From positions 930,001-994,000 of the forward strand of contig JAWMQP010000001.1 of NCBI GenBank assembly GCA_033283335.1: DNA of 64,000 bases. Direction: 5' to 3'. The notes under the pieces are model-generated. The model was given only the letters and a program-made list of their open reading frames with translations. It was not told where the DNA came from and searched no databases. Positions within the stretch are counted from its first letter, which is position 1. The number at the start of each line of letters is the position of its first letter. Source of the stretch: Pseudomaricurvus sp033283335 (GTDB lineage Bacteria; Pseudomonadota; Gammaproteobacteria; Pseudomonadales; Cellvibrionaceae). Of this stretch, positions 33,069-43,050 are shown one piece after another. The position numbers and the translations under genes were made by a program.

Positions 33069-35345
33069 TTAAGCGGCAGAAACTGCCAGCTTAATCCCGG
33101 CTTTTTGCGCCAGCTCCACAAAGGTTGGGAAGGATGTTGCCACATTGGCACAGTTTTTAATGGTAACGGGACCTGACGCCCGCAATCCGGCCACGGTGAA
33201 CGACATGGCAATACGGTGGTCACCATGGCTTTCCACTTCGCCAGAACCAATAACACCGCCTTCAATGACGATTCCGTCGGGCGTGGGTTCAGCCTTGACC
33301 CCCAAAGTGACCAGGCCATCGGCCATCACCTGAATCCGATCGCTCTCTTTGACACGCAACTCTTCGGCACCCGTCAGCACGGTTTTACCTTCAGCGCAGG
33401 CTGCGGCGACAAACAATGCCGGAAATTCATCGATCGCCAGGGGCACCTGGTCTTCGGGAATCTGAATACCTTTCAGCGGCGCGTAGCGCACCCGGATATC
33501 GGCTACCGGCTCGCCACCGACTTCGCGCTGATTACTGAGGGTGATATCGGCCCCCATTAAGCGCAGGATATTGATCACCCCATCGCGGGTAGGATTAATG
33601 CCAACATGGGTGAGAGTAACATCCGAGCCTGGCGCGATAGCAGCGGCCACCATAAAGAAGGTAGCGGAAGAAATATCCGCCGGGACTTCGATCCTGGTAG
33701 CGGTCAACTGTCCGCCAGACGTCAGGCTGGCCTTATCCCCGTCGCGCGCCACCGGGTAACCAAAGCCACTCAGCATACGCTCGGTATGGTCACGGGTTGG
33801 TGCGGGTTCAGTGACTTGTGTTTCACCGTCGGCATAGAGTCCCGCCAACAACACACAAGATTTCACTTGGGCACTGGCCATCGGCATATCGTACTGAATC
33901 GCCGTCAGTTTGGCGCCGCCCTTAATCTTTACCGGCGGCAAACCACCCTCGGCGGTTGCAATGTCAGCGCCCATCTCCCGCAGCGGATTGGCAACGCGAT
34001 TCATGGGGCGCTTGGAAAGGGATTCATCACCCGTCAGCTCGGAATCAAATTTCTGCCCAGCCAGCAGACCAGACAACAAGCGCATGGAAGTACCGGAGTT
34101 GCCGACATACAGGGGTCCGGGAGGCGCCTGCAGACCGTGCAAACCAACACCGTGGATGCGCACATGACCGTGATCTGGCCCCTCTATCACCACGCCCATA
34201 TCCCGAAATGCCTGTAAGGTGGCGAGCGCATCCTCTCCCTCGAGAAAGCCTTCCACTTCAGTAATGCCTTCCGCCAGGGAACCCAGCATTATTGAGCGAT
34301 GGGAAATGGATTTATCGCCAGGAACACGCAGCTCACCGGCAACCTGACCGCCGGGCTGGACGGTATAAGTAATCTCATTATCTTGCATGGACGGAGTATA
34401 AGCCTGTTTGGTTAACATTTTGGTGAAGTGGTCGCGAGCCGCTTTAGCGCGGGTAAACACCCCCAGCATATGCTCACTGTCTTCGTTTTCTATCGCGGCA
34501 CGCAGACGCTGTAAATTGTCTGCAAATAAATCCAAGGCAGTGAGTACGCTGTCCCGGTTGGCCTTCATAATGTCATGCCACATCACCGGATCACTGGAAG
34601 CAATGCGGGTGAAGTCCCGAAAGCCGCCGGCGGCATAGCGGAAGATGTTTTCATTTTCCGCATCATGAGCCAGGGTATCCACCAGCGAATAGGCGATCAC
34701 ATGCGGCAGGTGACTGGTGGACGCCAGCACTTCGTCGTGCTCAGCCACCGGCATGGGCAGCACTTCCGCCCCCACCGCCTGCCACATGGCTGTGACACGC
34801 TGAACATGCTCACTGCCCGACTCCGGAGTTGGGGTGATGATCACACGATGATTCACGTACAAGTCGGGATTGGTGGCCTCGACACCACTTTTTTCCGACC
34901 CGGCAATAGGATGACCTGCGACAAACTGTGGCGGAATACACCCAAACACCGACTGCACTGAGCGTACAACCGAACCTTTGACGCTGGCTCCATCAGTAAT
35001 CGTCACCTCAGGGGCAACGGCATCCTTGATTTGCTGCAGAACGGTTTCCACTGTCAGCGTGGGCACTGCAATAAAAATCACATCGCCTGCGGTCAACTCG
35101 TCCGCCACATCGCGCAGGGATAAAACCGCCCGGTCCACGACCCCCAGACTGACGGCATCGTCACAGGTTTGCTGGCGACGGGCCACACCGATCACTTCAC
35201 GACATGCCCCCGCCTGCTTCAGACCGGCAGCCAGACTGCCGCCAATCAGGCCAATGCCAATAACGACCAGTTTATTCACCACCGGCGGGTTTACACAGGG
35301 TTTCAAAATATTGATTCCTAGAACTTCTCTATAAGCCAACTTCAC
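33069..35345 (-). CDS. tyrA-aroA: Fused prephenate dehydrogenase / EPSP synthase
   Basis: The 758-residue fusion joins two aromatic-pathway enzymes. Residues about 20-310 are TyrA, with the NAD motif GIGLIGGSLA, the HPIAGSEKSG active-site block and STSHLPHVIAY. Residues about 325-758 are AroA, with VPGDKSISHRSIMLGSLAEG, GNSGTSMRLLSG and the C-terminal VKESDRIQ and GDHRIAMSF motifs. The same fusion is known in Pseudomonas. The GTG at 35345 lies six bases after the pheA stop but has no clear ribosome binding site; later TTG and GTG codons (before VVNKLVVIG) are alternatives. The hisC gene that often lies before tyrA is missing. Confidence 0.96.
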   Translation of the reverse strand: MKLAYREVLGINILKPCVNPPVVNKLVVIGIGLIGGSLAAGLKQAGACREVIGVARRQQTCDDAVSLGVVDRAVLSLRDVADELTAGDVIFIAVPTLTVETVLQQIKDAVAPEVTITDGASVKGSVVRSVQSVFGCIPPQFVAGHPIAGSEKSGVEATNPDLYVNHRVIITPTPESGSEHVQRVTAMWQAVGAEVLPMPVAEHDEVLASTSHLPHVIAYSLVDTLAHDAENENIFRYAAGGFRDFTRIASSDPVMWHDIMKANRDSVLTALDLFADNLQRLRAAIENEDSEHMLGVFTRAKAARDHFTKMLTKQAYTPSMQDNEITYTVQPGGQVAGELRVPGDKSISHRSIMLGSLAEGITEVEGFLEGEDALATLQAFRDMGVVIEGPDHGHVRIHGVGLHGLQAPPGPLYVGNSGTSMRLLSGLLAGQKFDSELTGDESLSKRPMNRVANPLREMGADIATAEGGLPPVKIKGGAKLTAIQYDMPMASAQVKSCVLLAGLYADGETQVTEPAPTRDHTERMLSGFGYPVARDGDKASLTSGGQLTATRIEVPADISSATFFMVAAAIAPGSDVTLTHVGINPTRDGVINILRLMGADITLSNQREVGGEPVADIRVRYAPLKGIQIPEDQVPLAIDEFPALFVAAACAEGKTVLTGAEELRVKESDRIQVMADGLVTLGVKAEPTPDGIVIEGGVIGSGEVESHGDHRIAMSFTVAGLRASGPVTIKNCANVATSFPTFVELAQKAGIKLAVSAA

Positions 35346-35351
35346 ACCCGG

Positions 35352-36455
35352 CTACAACACACCGTGGGGATAGGAGCCGAGGATTTTGAGGTCCGCTGCG
35401 CGCTGGCTGACTTCTTTAATCGCCTTTTGCACGGCATCATCGTCCAAATGACCGTTAAAGTCGATAAAGAACACATAGTTCCAGTTACCGCTGCGCGAAG
35501 GTCGCGTCTCAACCCTGGTCAAATCAATCTTGAAGCGATGGAAAGGCTCCAGCAAATCATGCAACGCACCCGGCTCATTGCGCATGGCAACCACGACAGA
35601 AGATTTATCGACGCCGCTGGGCGGCACAGATTCGGTGCCAATAATCAGGAAGCGGGTCGAGTTATCCGGGTGATCTTCAATCTTTTCCGCCAATTTGGTC
35701 AGGCCGTATTTTTCAGCCGCCATTTCGCCGGCTATCGCAGCCGCGTTCCACTCGCCCTTCAGGCGTTTGGCCGCCTCGGCATTGCTGTTTACGGCCACTC
35801 GCTCCGCTTTGGGATAGTGAGCATCCAACCACTTGCGACACTGAGCCAACGACTGGGAATGGGAGTAAATACGGGTAATGCTGTCGGTCTTGGTAACATC
35901 GGAAATCAACAGGTGGTGGTGGATTCTTAACACCACTTCACCGCAGATTTTCAGACCGGAATCCATAAAACTGTCCAGGGTATGATTGACCACCCCTTCG
36001 GTCGAGTTCTCGACTGGCACTACCCCGTACTGGGCAGCCCCCGCCTCCACTTCACGGAACACTTCATCGATGGCTGACAGGGGTACCGTGACTGCGGCAT
36101 GACCAAAATGTTTCAGAGCAGCCTGCTCGGTAAAGGTACCCTCGGGCCCCAAAAACGCTACTTTAATGGGGTTTTCCAGCGCCAGGCAGGCCGACATAAT
36201 CTCGCGAAACAGCCGTGCCATTTCTTCGTCGTCAAGCGGCCCTTGATTGCGTTCCATGGCCTTGCGCAACACCTGAGCTTCACGTTCAGGCCGGTAATAG
36301 ACGATCTCCTTGCCGTCACTGTGAGCCTGTTTAACTTCGGCCACTTCCTGGGCGCAGCGGGCGCGCTCACTGATCAGTTGACCGATTTTCAGGTCAATGT
36401 CGTCAATGCGATCGCGCAAGGCGGCCAGCTGCAACTTTTCCGTATCTTCTGTCAT
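35352..36455 (-). CDS. pheA: Bifunctional chorismate mutase / prephenate dehydratase (P-protein)
   Basis: PheA turns chorismate into phenylpyruvate for phenylalanine. The N-terminal 90 residues are an AroQ chorismate mutase (RDRIDDIDLKIGQLISERA). The dehydratase domain follows (VAFLGPEGTFTEQAAL, VENSTEGVVNHTLD, NSTRFLIIG), then a C-terminal ACT regulatory domain (NEPGALHDLLEPF, ESR-type motif VETRPSR). I choose ATG 36455 (MTEDTEKLQLAAL), which gives 367 residues as in relatives; an upstream ATG at 36482 is poorly supported. The serC gene usually between gyrA and pheA is absent. Confidence 0.96.
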   Translation of the reverse strand: MTEDTEKLQLAALRDRIDDIDLKIGQLISERARCAQEVAEVKQAHSDGKEIVYYRPEREAQVLRKAMERNQGPLDDEEMARLFREIMSACLALENPIKVAFLGPEGTFTEQAALKHFGHAAVTVPLSAIDEVFREVEAGAAQYGVVPVENSTEGVVNHTLDSFMDSGLKICGEVVLRIHHHLLISDVTKTDSITRIYSHSQSLAQCRKWLDAHYPKAERVAVNSNAEAAKRLKGEWNAAAIAGEMAAEKYGLTKLAEKIEDHPDNSTRFLIIGTESVPPSGVDKSSVVVAMRNEPGALHDLLEPFHRFKIDLTRVETRPSRSGNWNYVFFIDFNGHLDDDAVQKAIKEVSQRAADLKILGSYPHGVL

Positions 36456-36517
36456 GTCACATCCAAGTGGGTGTAGCCCCACATTCTCTCAAGCAAATCC
36501 AGGTCAGATTTCCGGTA

Positions 36518-39091
36518 TTACTCGGCGCTTGCCTCAACTTCACCGGCTTCATCTTCAGCGCCACTTTCTTCAATGCGCTCAACCCCGACCAAATGTTCAT
36601 CGGTTTTTACGCGTATCAAGCGCACGCCCTGGGTATTCCGGCTCAGCAGTGAGACCTCATTGGCCCGGGTACGCACCAGGGTACCCTGGTTCGAAATCAA
36701 CATGATCTCGTCACCTTCAAACACCTGTACCGCACCGACAACCGCCCCGTTACGCTCGGTGGTCTGCATGCCAATCACACCCTGGTTGCCGCGTCCCTTG
36801 GTAGGAAATTCGGAGACACTGGTGCGCTTGCCGTAGCCATTTTCACTGACGGTAAGCACTGCACCACCTTCCTGGGGAATGACCATGGAGATCACCCGGC
36901 TTTCCTCATCTGGCATACGGATGCCGCGCACCCCACGAGACGTACGCCCCATAGGCCGGACATCGGATTCCTGGAAGCGTGCCGCCTTACCATTGGAGGC
37001 AAACAACACCACGTCGCACTGACCATCGGTAATCGCCGTACTCACCAGCCAATCGCCCTCGTCCAAATCCAGAGCTCGCAAGCCAACGCTGCGGGGACGG
37101 GAGAATTGTGACAATACGGTCTTCTTCACAGTACCGTTGGCGGTGGCCATAAAGATGAAGTGATCGTCGTCGTACTCTTTGACCGGCAAGATAGAAGTGA
37201 TGCGCTCTCCCTCTTCCAGTGGCAACAGATTCACCATCGGGCGACCACGGGACTGACGCCCCGCCACAGGAATCTGGTAGACCTTGAGCCAGTAGACTTT
37301 ACCCACACTGGTGAAGCAGAGAATCGTATCGTGGGTGCTGGCGATCAGCAGGTGCTCAACAAAGTCCTCGTCCTTCACGGACGTAGCCGCCTTACCCATA
37401 CCACCTCGGCGCTGGGCCTGGTAGGCATCCAAGGGTTGAGTTTTAGCATAGCCGCCGTGCGAGATGGTCACCACCCGATCTTCTTCGGTGATCAGGTCTT
37501 CAATGGTCAAGTCCAGCTGAGAGCTCTGAATGTCGGTGCGACGCTCGTCGCCATAGTTCTGGCTGACCTCTTCCAACTCTTCGCGAATCACTTCCATCAG
37601 CCGCAACGGATTACCCAGGATTTCCAGGTATTCGCTGATCTGCTCCAGCTTTTCTTTGTATTCGGCCAGCAGCTTGTCGTGCTCCATGCCGGTCAGGCGG
37701 TGCAGACGCAGCTCCAGAATCGCCTGGGCCTGGGCCGGAGACAGGTAATAACTGCCGTCGCGCATGCCAAATTGTGGCTCGAGCTCATCCGGCCGACAGG
37801 CATCGGCACCTGCGCGCTCCAGGAATTCACTGACTTCACCCACCGGCCAGCCGCGACTGATGAGCGCTTCTTTGGCATCCGCCGGTGTCGGTGAGCTCTT
37901 GATCAGCTCAATCACCGGGTCGATATTGGAAATGGCAACCGCCAGGCCTTCGAGGATATGGCCACGTTCACGGGCCTTGCGCAGCAGGTAGACCGTTCGG
38001 CGAGTGACGACTTCGCGACGATGGCGAACAAAGTATTCCAGCAACTGCTTCAGGTTCAGCAGCTTGGGCTGGCCATCCACCAGCGCCACGATGTTGATGC
38101 CGAAGACGCTCTGCAACTGGGTTTGGGCGTAGAGGTTATTCAATACCACCTCACCCACTTCACCGCGCTTCAACTCAATCACCACCCGCAGACCGTCTTT
38201 ATCCGACTCGTCTCGCAGCTCGGAAATACCCTCGATCTTCTTCTCTTTTACCAGCTCCGCGATCTTTTCGATCAGGCGCGCCTTGTTCAGCTGGTAGGGA
38301 ATCTCATTGATGATAATGGTTTCTTTATTGGCTTTGTCGTCGCGCTCGATATCAGCCTTGGCCCGCACGTAGATACGGCCACGACCGGTGCGGTAGGCCT
38401 GCACAATACCGGCACGGCCATTGATGATACCGCCAGTGGGGAAATCGGGACCGGGAATCAGTTCCATCAGTTCATCAATGGAAATGTCCTCGTTGTCGAT
38501 GTAGGCCAAGCAGCCTTTCACCACTTCTCGCAGGTTGTGGGGCGGAATATTGGTCGCCATGCCGACGGCAATACCCGAAGAGCCATTGACCAGCAGGTTG
38601 GGCACTCGGGTCGGCATAACGCTTGGCATCTGCTCGGTGCCGTCGTAGTTGTCGACAAAGTCCACCGTTTCCTTATCGAGATCGGCCAGCAGATCGTGGG
38701 CCATCTTCTGCATGCGGATTTCGGTGTATCGCATGGCGGCGGCGCCGTCACCGTCGATGGAACCGAAGTTACCCTGGCCATCGACCAGCATATAGCGCAG
38801 CGAGAACGGCTGAGCCATACGCACAATGGTGTCGTAGACCGCAGAGTCACCGTGCGGGTGGTATTTACCGATGACGTCACCGACCACACGGGCCGACTTT
38901 TTATAAGGTTTGTTCCAATCGTTGTTCAGTTCGCTCATGGCGAACAGCACCCGTCGATGCACAGGCTTCAGACCGTCACGCACATCCGGCAAGGCACGCC
39001 CAACAATTACACTCATGGCGTAATCGAGATAGGACTGTTTCAGCTCGTCTTCAATATTAACGGGCAGGAGTTCTTTGGCTAATTCACCCAT
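36518..39091 (-). CDS. gyrA: DNA gyrase subunit A
   Basis: GyrA is the DNA breakage-reunion subunit of gyrase. The sequence begins MGELAKELLPVNIEDELKQS, has the quinolone-resistance region HPHGDSAVYDTIVRMAQ with the sensitive-type Ser and Asp, the catalytic tyrosine in AAMRYTEIRMQ, and C-terminal beta-pinwheel repeats including the GyrA box QRRGGMG. I start at ATG 39091, the family start, with AAGGA 11 bases upstream; a GTG at 39121 is possible. The 857 residues are within the normal range, with an acidic tail. Confidence 0.97.
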   Translation of the reverse strand: MGELAKELLPVNIEDELKQSYLDYAMSVIVGRALPDVRDGLKPVHRRVLFAMSELNNDWNKPYKKSARVVGDVIGKYHPHGDSAVYDTIVRMAQPFSLRYMLVDGQGNFGSIDGDGAAAMRYTEIRMQKMAHDLLADLDKETVDFVDNYDGTEQMPSVMPTRVPNLLVNGSSGIAVGMATNIPPHNLREVVKGCLAYIDNEDISIDELMELIPGPDFPTGGIINGRAGIVQAYRTGRGRIYVRAKADIERDDKANKETIIINEIPYQLNKARLIEKIAELVKEKKIEGISELRDESDKDGLRVVIELKRGEVGEVVLNNLYAQTQLQSVFGINIVALVDGQPKLLNLKQLLEYFVRHRREVVTRRTVYLLRKARERGHILEGLAVAISNIDPVIELIKSSPTPADAKEALISRGWPVGEVSEFLERAGADACRPDELEPQFGMRDGSYYLSPAQAQAILELRLHRLTGMEHDKLLAEYKEKLEQISEYLEILGNPLRLMEVIREELEEVSQNYGDERRTDIQSSQLDLTIEDLITEEDRVVTISHGGYAKTQPLDAYQAQRRGGMGKAATSVKDEDFVEHLLIASTHDTILCFTSVGKVYWLKVYQIPVAGRQSRGRPMVNLLPLEEGERITSILPVKEYDDDHFIFMATANGTVKKTVLSQFSRPRSVGLRALDLDEGDWLVSTAITDGQCDVVLFASNGKAARFQESDVRPMGRTSRGVRGIRMPDEESRVISMVIPQEGGAVLTVSENGYGKRTSVSEFPTKGRGNQGVIGMQTTERNGAVVGAVQVFEGDEIMLISNQGTLVRTRANEVSLLSRNTQGVRLIRVKTDEHLVGVERIEESGAEDEAGEVEASAE

Positions 39092-39507
39092 AGGGTCGGC
39101 ATTCCTTATTATGTCGGACACCCTGCGGCAGGCTTAACTGTGTCGAATTAAACGACAAAGTCATTCCTATACAGCGGTCAAATTCCACTCAAGCTAGATG
39201 GTCAATCAAGCGCTCGATAATACCATAAAATCAGTAGCATAGGGATTTCCTCAGGATCTCATTTGCAGACAATAAGCGGCTGGGACAGTCAACTTCCCGG
39301 CCAAGCTTCGGTTATACTGGCGGACAAGCCAAAAGACGGCCAAATGCGGCTAAAAAGCACACTTACTGCCGGTTTTACAACCAAGGCATGACCCTTAGCT
39401 CGCACTTGCCACTAATCCCGGACAAGCCAACAATGTTTGGTTGGCACAATTTGGTCTGGTTAAAACAATTTGCCTAAAACAGTTTGTCCAACAATTGATT
39501 GCTGACT
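39092..39507. other. Divergent gyrA-mtaD intergenic region
   Basis: About 400 bases separate the divergent gyrA and mtaD starts. A TATACT (39313-39318, plus strand) could be a -10 for mtaD and a TATTAT on the minus strand near 39225 a -10 for gyrA, but neither has a good -35. No ORF, repeat or RNA gene is evident. Confidence 0.4.
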
Positions 39508-40836
39508 ATGACCCAAAGCCATACCAAAACACCTGTCGACCTGATGATTCATGCCCGCTGGATGATTCCTGTTGTGCCAGCCGACACGGTTCTGAGCGAC
39601 TGCAGTCTGGTGATTCGCGGCGACCGCATTGAAGCCCTGTTACCGACCCCTGAGGCCAAACGCCAATACCAGGCCCAGCAGTCGGTCGAGCTGGATCGTC
39701 ATATTGTCTTTCCCGGCCTGGTCAACGCCCACAATCACGCCGCCATGACCCTGTTGCGTGGCTACGCCGATGATCATCCCCTGCAAACCTGGCTCGAAGA
39801 GCATATCTGGCCTGCGGAAGGCCAGTGGGTATCACCGGAATTCGTGCGCGACGGGGTAATGCTGAGTGCAGCGGAAATGATTCGCAGCGGCACCACCACC
39901 TTTTCTGACATGTACTTCTTCCCCGAAGAGGCCGCCCGGGTGGTGTTAAAAGCCGGTTTGCGTTGTCAGCTCGCCTTTCCGGTGCTGGATTTCCCCACAG
40001 CCTGGGGACAGGGACCAGATGAATACCTGCAGAAAGGCCTGGCGTTGTCGGACGATTTTCGCTCCCACCCCAGTATCAATATCGTCTTTGGTCCCCACTC
40101 ACCCTACACGCTATCGGATGACCCCCTGCTACGGATTGCCACCCTGGCGGAAGAAATGCAGGTGCCCATCCAGATCCATCTGCACGAAACTGCCGGCGAG
40201 GTGGAACAGGCACTGGCCGCCACCGGCGAGCGACCGATTCAGCGGCTGCAACGACTGGGATTGTTGTCGCCACTGACCCAGTGCGTGCACATGACCCAGA
40301 TCTCCGACGAAGACCTGGCCCTGTTGCAGCAGTCCGGCGCTCATGTGATCCACTGCCCGGAATCCAACCTCAAACTGGCCAGTGGTTTTTGTCCGATCAA
40401 GCGGTTAATGGATGCGGGCGTCAACGTCGCCCTCGGCACCGATGGCGCGGCCAGCAATAACGATCAGGACCTGCTCGGGGAAATGCGCACCGCCGCCCTG
40501 CTGGCCAAGGGGGTCAGTGGTGACGCCAGTGCCCTGGATGCCCATACGGCCCTGCGGATGGCAACCCTTAACGGCGCCCGGGCACTCGGGCTGGATGCCG
40601 ACATCGGCAGCCTGGAAGTTGGCAAGCTGGCGGACATAACCGCTATTGCCATAGACCAACTGGAACAGATTCCCCTGTATAATCCGGTGGCGGCGCTGAG
40701 TTACAACAATGTCTCACAGCAAGTCAGTCACGTCTGGGTTAACGGACGCTGCCTGCTGGACAATCGTCGCCTGCAGACCCTGGACGAAGTCGATATTCGG
40801 CAACGAGCCCTGCAATGGCAGGCGCGGATTGGCTGA
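39508..40836 (+). CDS. mtaD: 5-methylthioadenosine / S-adenosylhomocysteine deaminase
   Basis: This metal-dependent amidohydrolase of the TRZ/ATZ group deaminates methylthioadenosine and related nucleosides in purine/methionine salvage. The sequence has the metal site VNAHNHAAMTLLRGYADD (HxH), the later HLHETAGEV histidine, and LGTDGAASNNDQDLLGEM with the catalytic aspartate. I use ATG 39508 (442 residues) rather than the TTG three codons earlier. It leads the mtaD-ubiG-mupP-yciK run, conserved next to gyrA in Pseudomonas. Confidence 0.93.
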   Translation: MTQSHTKTPVDLMIHARWMIPVVPADTVLSDCSLVIRGDRIEALLPTPEAKRQYQAQQSVELDRHIVFPGLVNAHNHAAMTLLRGYADDHPLQTWLEEHIWPAEGQWVSPEFVRDGVMLSAAEMIRSGTTTFSDMYFFPEEAARVVLKAGLRCQLAFPVLDFPTAWGQGPDEYLQKGLALSDDFRSHPSINIVFGPHSPYTLSDDPLLRIATLAEEMQVPIQIHLHETAGEVEQALAATGERPIQRLQRLGLLSPLTQCVHMTQISDEDLALLQQSGAHVIHCPESNLKLASGFCPIKRLMDAGVNVALGTDGAASNNDQDLLGEMRTAALLAKGVSGDASALDAHTALRMATLNGARALGLDADIGSLEVGKLADITAIAIDQLEQIPLYNPVAALSYNNVSQQVSHVWVNGRCLLDNRRLQTLDEVDIRQRALQWQARIG

Positions 40837-40885
40837 GGAACATGATTTCACATCCACTTTTAGCAATTGATACGAGCCACGCATT

Positions 40886-41587
40886 ATGAACAACGTAGAC
40901 CCCGCCGAAGTCGCCAAATTTGAAGCTCTGGCCAGTCGCTGGTGGGACAAAAACAGCGAGTTCAAGCCCCTGCACGACATCAATCCCCTGCGCAGCAACT
41001 ACATTGACGAGCGCTCGCCGGTGGCCGGCCAGAAAGTGCTCGACGTCGGCTGCGGCGGTGGTATCCTCAGCGAAGCCCTGGCTCAGCGCGGTGCAGAGAT
41101 GTACGGCATTGATATGGGCGAGGCCCCCCTGGAAGTGGCCAGACTGCACAGCCTGGAAAGCGGGGTCGAGGTCAATTACCGCCGCATTACCGCCGAGGAA
41201 CTGGCGGAACAGGAAGCGGGCCAGTATGACATCGTCACCTGCCTGGAAATGCTGGAGCATGTGCCCGATCCCGCTTCGGTAATTCGCGCCTGCACTACCC
41301 TCTGCAAGCCCGGCGGTCATGTGTATTTTTCCACCATCAATCGCAACCCCAAGTCCTACGCCATGGCGGTGCTGGGTGCGGAATACGTGTTGAAGATGCT
41401 GCCCAAAGGCACCCACGAATACAGCAAGTTTATCCGCCCGTCGGAGCTGGCCGGCTGGATACGTGCCGCCGGACTAAACCTGAAAGACATGACAGGCCTG
41501 ACCTACAACCCGTTTACCCAATCTTACAAATTAAAATCCGGCGATGTGGACGTGAATTACATGGTTCACACGGTTAAGGATCTTTAA
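40886..41587 (+). CDS. ubiG: Ubiquinone biosynthesis O-methyltransferase UbiG
   Basis: UbiG carries out both O-methylations in ubiquinone synthesis. The 233-residue protein has the family start VDPAEVAKFEALASRWWD, motif I VLDVGCGGGILSEALA, CLEMLEHVPDP and the membrane-contact region ATINR-type STINRNPKSYAMAVLGAEY. Length is normal. The next gene begins three bases after its stop, so translation is probably coupled. Confidence 0.97.
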   Translation: MNNVDPAEVAKFEALASRWWDKNSEFKPLHDINPLRSNYIDERSPVAGQKVLDVGCGGGILSEALAQRGAEMYGIDMGEAPLEVARLHSLESGVEVNYRRITAEELAEQEAGQYDIVTCLEMLEHVPDPASVIRACTTLCKPGGHVYFSTINRNPKSYAMAVLGAEYVLKMLPKGTHEYSKFIRPSELAGWIRAAGLNLKDMTGLTYNPFTQSYKLKSGDVDVNYMVHTVKDL

Positions 41588-41590
41588 CCG

Positions 41591-42253
41591 ATGTCGACCC
41601 CGATTAAAGCGGTGGTGTTCGATCTGGACGGCACCCTGCTCGACACCGCCCCGGACTTCATCTATGTCCTGAATGCCCTGCGGGCGGAAGAAAACCTGCC
41701 GCCGCTGGACGAGACCGCCATTCGCAATACCGTCTCGGAAGGCGCCCGCGCACTGGTGACGCTGGGGTTTGGTTTGCAGGAAGGCGAAGAGGGTTTCGAA
41801 CCCTTAAGACTGCGCCTGCTGGATTCCTACACCCGTCACTTGGCGATTAAAAGTGCACCCTTTGACGGCATCAACGAACTGCTGGCCTTTATCGATACAA
41901 AGCAGCTGGCCTGGGGGATCGCCACCAACAAGCCAGAGATGTACACCACCCCCCTGCTCGCGGCCCTGGCGCTGAAACCCGGCTGCGTTATTTGCCCCGA
42001 TCATGTGGCACAACGCAAGCCTCACCCTGAATCCATGTACCTGGCCGCGTCGCAATTGGGCTGCGAACCGGAACAGATTGTCTACGTCGGGGATCACGCT
42101 CGCGATATCGAGTGCGGGCGCCAGGCAGGCTGCCCCACCATTGCCGCGGCCTACGGTTACATCAACGATCCGGCGGAGGTTGACAGCTGGCAGGCCACAC
42201 ACCGGGTGAATCACGCTGCAGACATCATCCCGATTCTGCAAGCTTACCTCTAA
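41591..42253 (+). CDS. mupP: HAD phosphatase, MupP/Gph type
   Basis: The 220-residue HAD-superfamily hydrolase has motif I VVFDLDGTLLDTAPDF, motif III KPHPESM and motif IV VYVGDHARDIECGRQAG. In Pseudomonas the equivalent gene after ubiG codes for MupP, the N-acetylmuramic acid 6-phosphate phosphatase of peptidoglycan recycling; relatives were named phosphoglycolate phosphatase. The position between ubiG and yciK favours MupP, but the substrate is inferred from synteny. Confidence 0.88.
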   Translation: MSTPIKAVVFDLDGTLLDTAPDFIYVLNALRAEENLPPLDETAIRNTVSEGARALVTLGFGLQEGEEGFEPLRLRLLDSYTRHLAIKSAPFDGINELLAFIDTKQLAWGIATNKPEMYTTPLLAALALKPGCVICPDHVAQRKPHPESMYLAASQLGCEPEQIVYVGDHARDIECGRQAGCPTIAAAYGYINDPAEVDSWQATHRVNHAADIIPILQAYL

Positions 42254-42297
42254 ACTTTTAAAACACCATTAATCCATCAAGCCCCAGAGTTTTGACT

Positions 42298-43050
42298 ATG
42301 AAGCACCTTCCCACTGACTACACTCCCGCCAGCGATTGCCTCAACGACAAGGTGATAGTAGTGACCGGCGCCGGCGCCGGTATTGGCCGGGTGGCCGCCC
42401 TGACGTTCGCCCGCCATGGCGCCACTGTGGTACTGCTGGGTCGTACCATTCAAAAACTGGAAATGGTCTATGACGAGATTGAGGCAGCCGGTGGCCCACA
42501 ACCCGCCATCTACCCCATCAACCTGGAAGGCGCCTGCTCCAAGGATTACGACGATCTGGCCCAGGCCCTGTTCGATGAATTCGGCAAGGTGGATGGTCTA
42601 CTGCACAACGCCGCCGACCTGGGCGAGCGCACGCCCATCAGCAACTACGCCGCCGATACCTGGCAGCGTGTCATGCAGGTGAATGTGAACGCCCCCTTTA
42701 TGCTGACCCAGTCACTGCTCGCGGTTATGGAAAAAGCGCTGCACGGCTCCATTGTCTTTACCGGCTCCAGCGTCGGCTATGAAGGCCGCGCCTTCTGGGG
42801 TGCTTACGCCGCCTCCAAAGCCGCCAATGAAAACATGATGCAGACCCTCGCCCAGGAACTGGAAGGCACCACCCGCATTCGCGCCAACAGCGTCAATCCG
42901 GGCGCGACCCGCACCCAGATGCGCGCCGCCGCCTACCCAGCGGAAGATCCCGCCAGCGTCAAACCGGCCGAGGATTTGATGCCGTTGTACCTTTATTTAA
43001 TGAGCGACGACAGCAGCGAGATCAGTGGCCAACAGTTCAGTCACTCATAA
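42298..43050 (+). CDS. yciK: YciK-type short-chain dehydrogenase
   Basis: This 250-residue SDR has the cofactor motif VTGAGAGIGRVAALTFA, the NAAD-type HNAADLGER, the catalytic serine in TGSSVGYEG and the Y-x3-K pair in YAASKAANENM. It matches YciK, which commonly follows ubiG and the phosphatase gene. Its substrate is unknown. The ATG at 42298 is preferred over a TTG two codons upstream. Its last six bases overlap the convergent GNAT gene. Confidence 0.9.
   Translation: MKHLPTDYTPASDCLNDKVIVVTGAGAGIGRVAALTFARHGATVVLLGRTIQKLEMVYDEIEAAGGPQPAIYPINLEGACSKDYDDLAQALFDEFGKVDGLLHNAADLGERTPISNYAADTWQRVMQVNVNAPFMLTQSLLAVMEKALHGSIVFTGSSVGYEGRAFWGAYAASKAANENMMQTLAQELEGTTRIRANSVNPGATRTQMRAAAYPAEDPASVKPAEDLMPLYLYLMSDDSSEISGQQFSHS

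Noticed and set aside
37958..39082. 374-codon plus-strand open frame opposite gyrA
   Set aside because: It is a shadow of gyrA with low-complexity composition and no domain.
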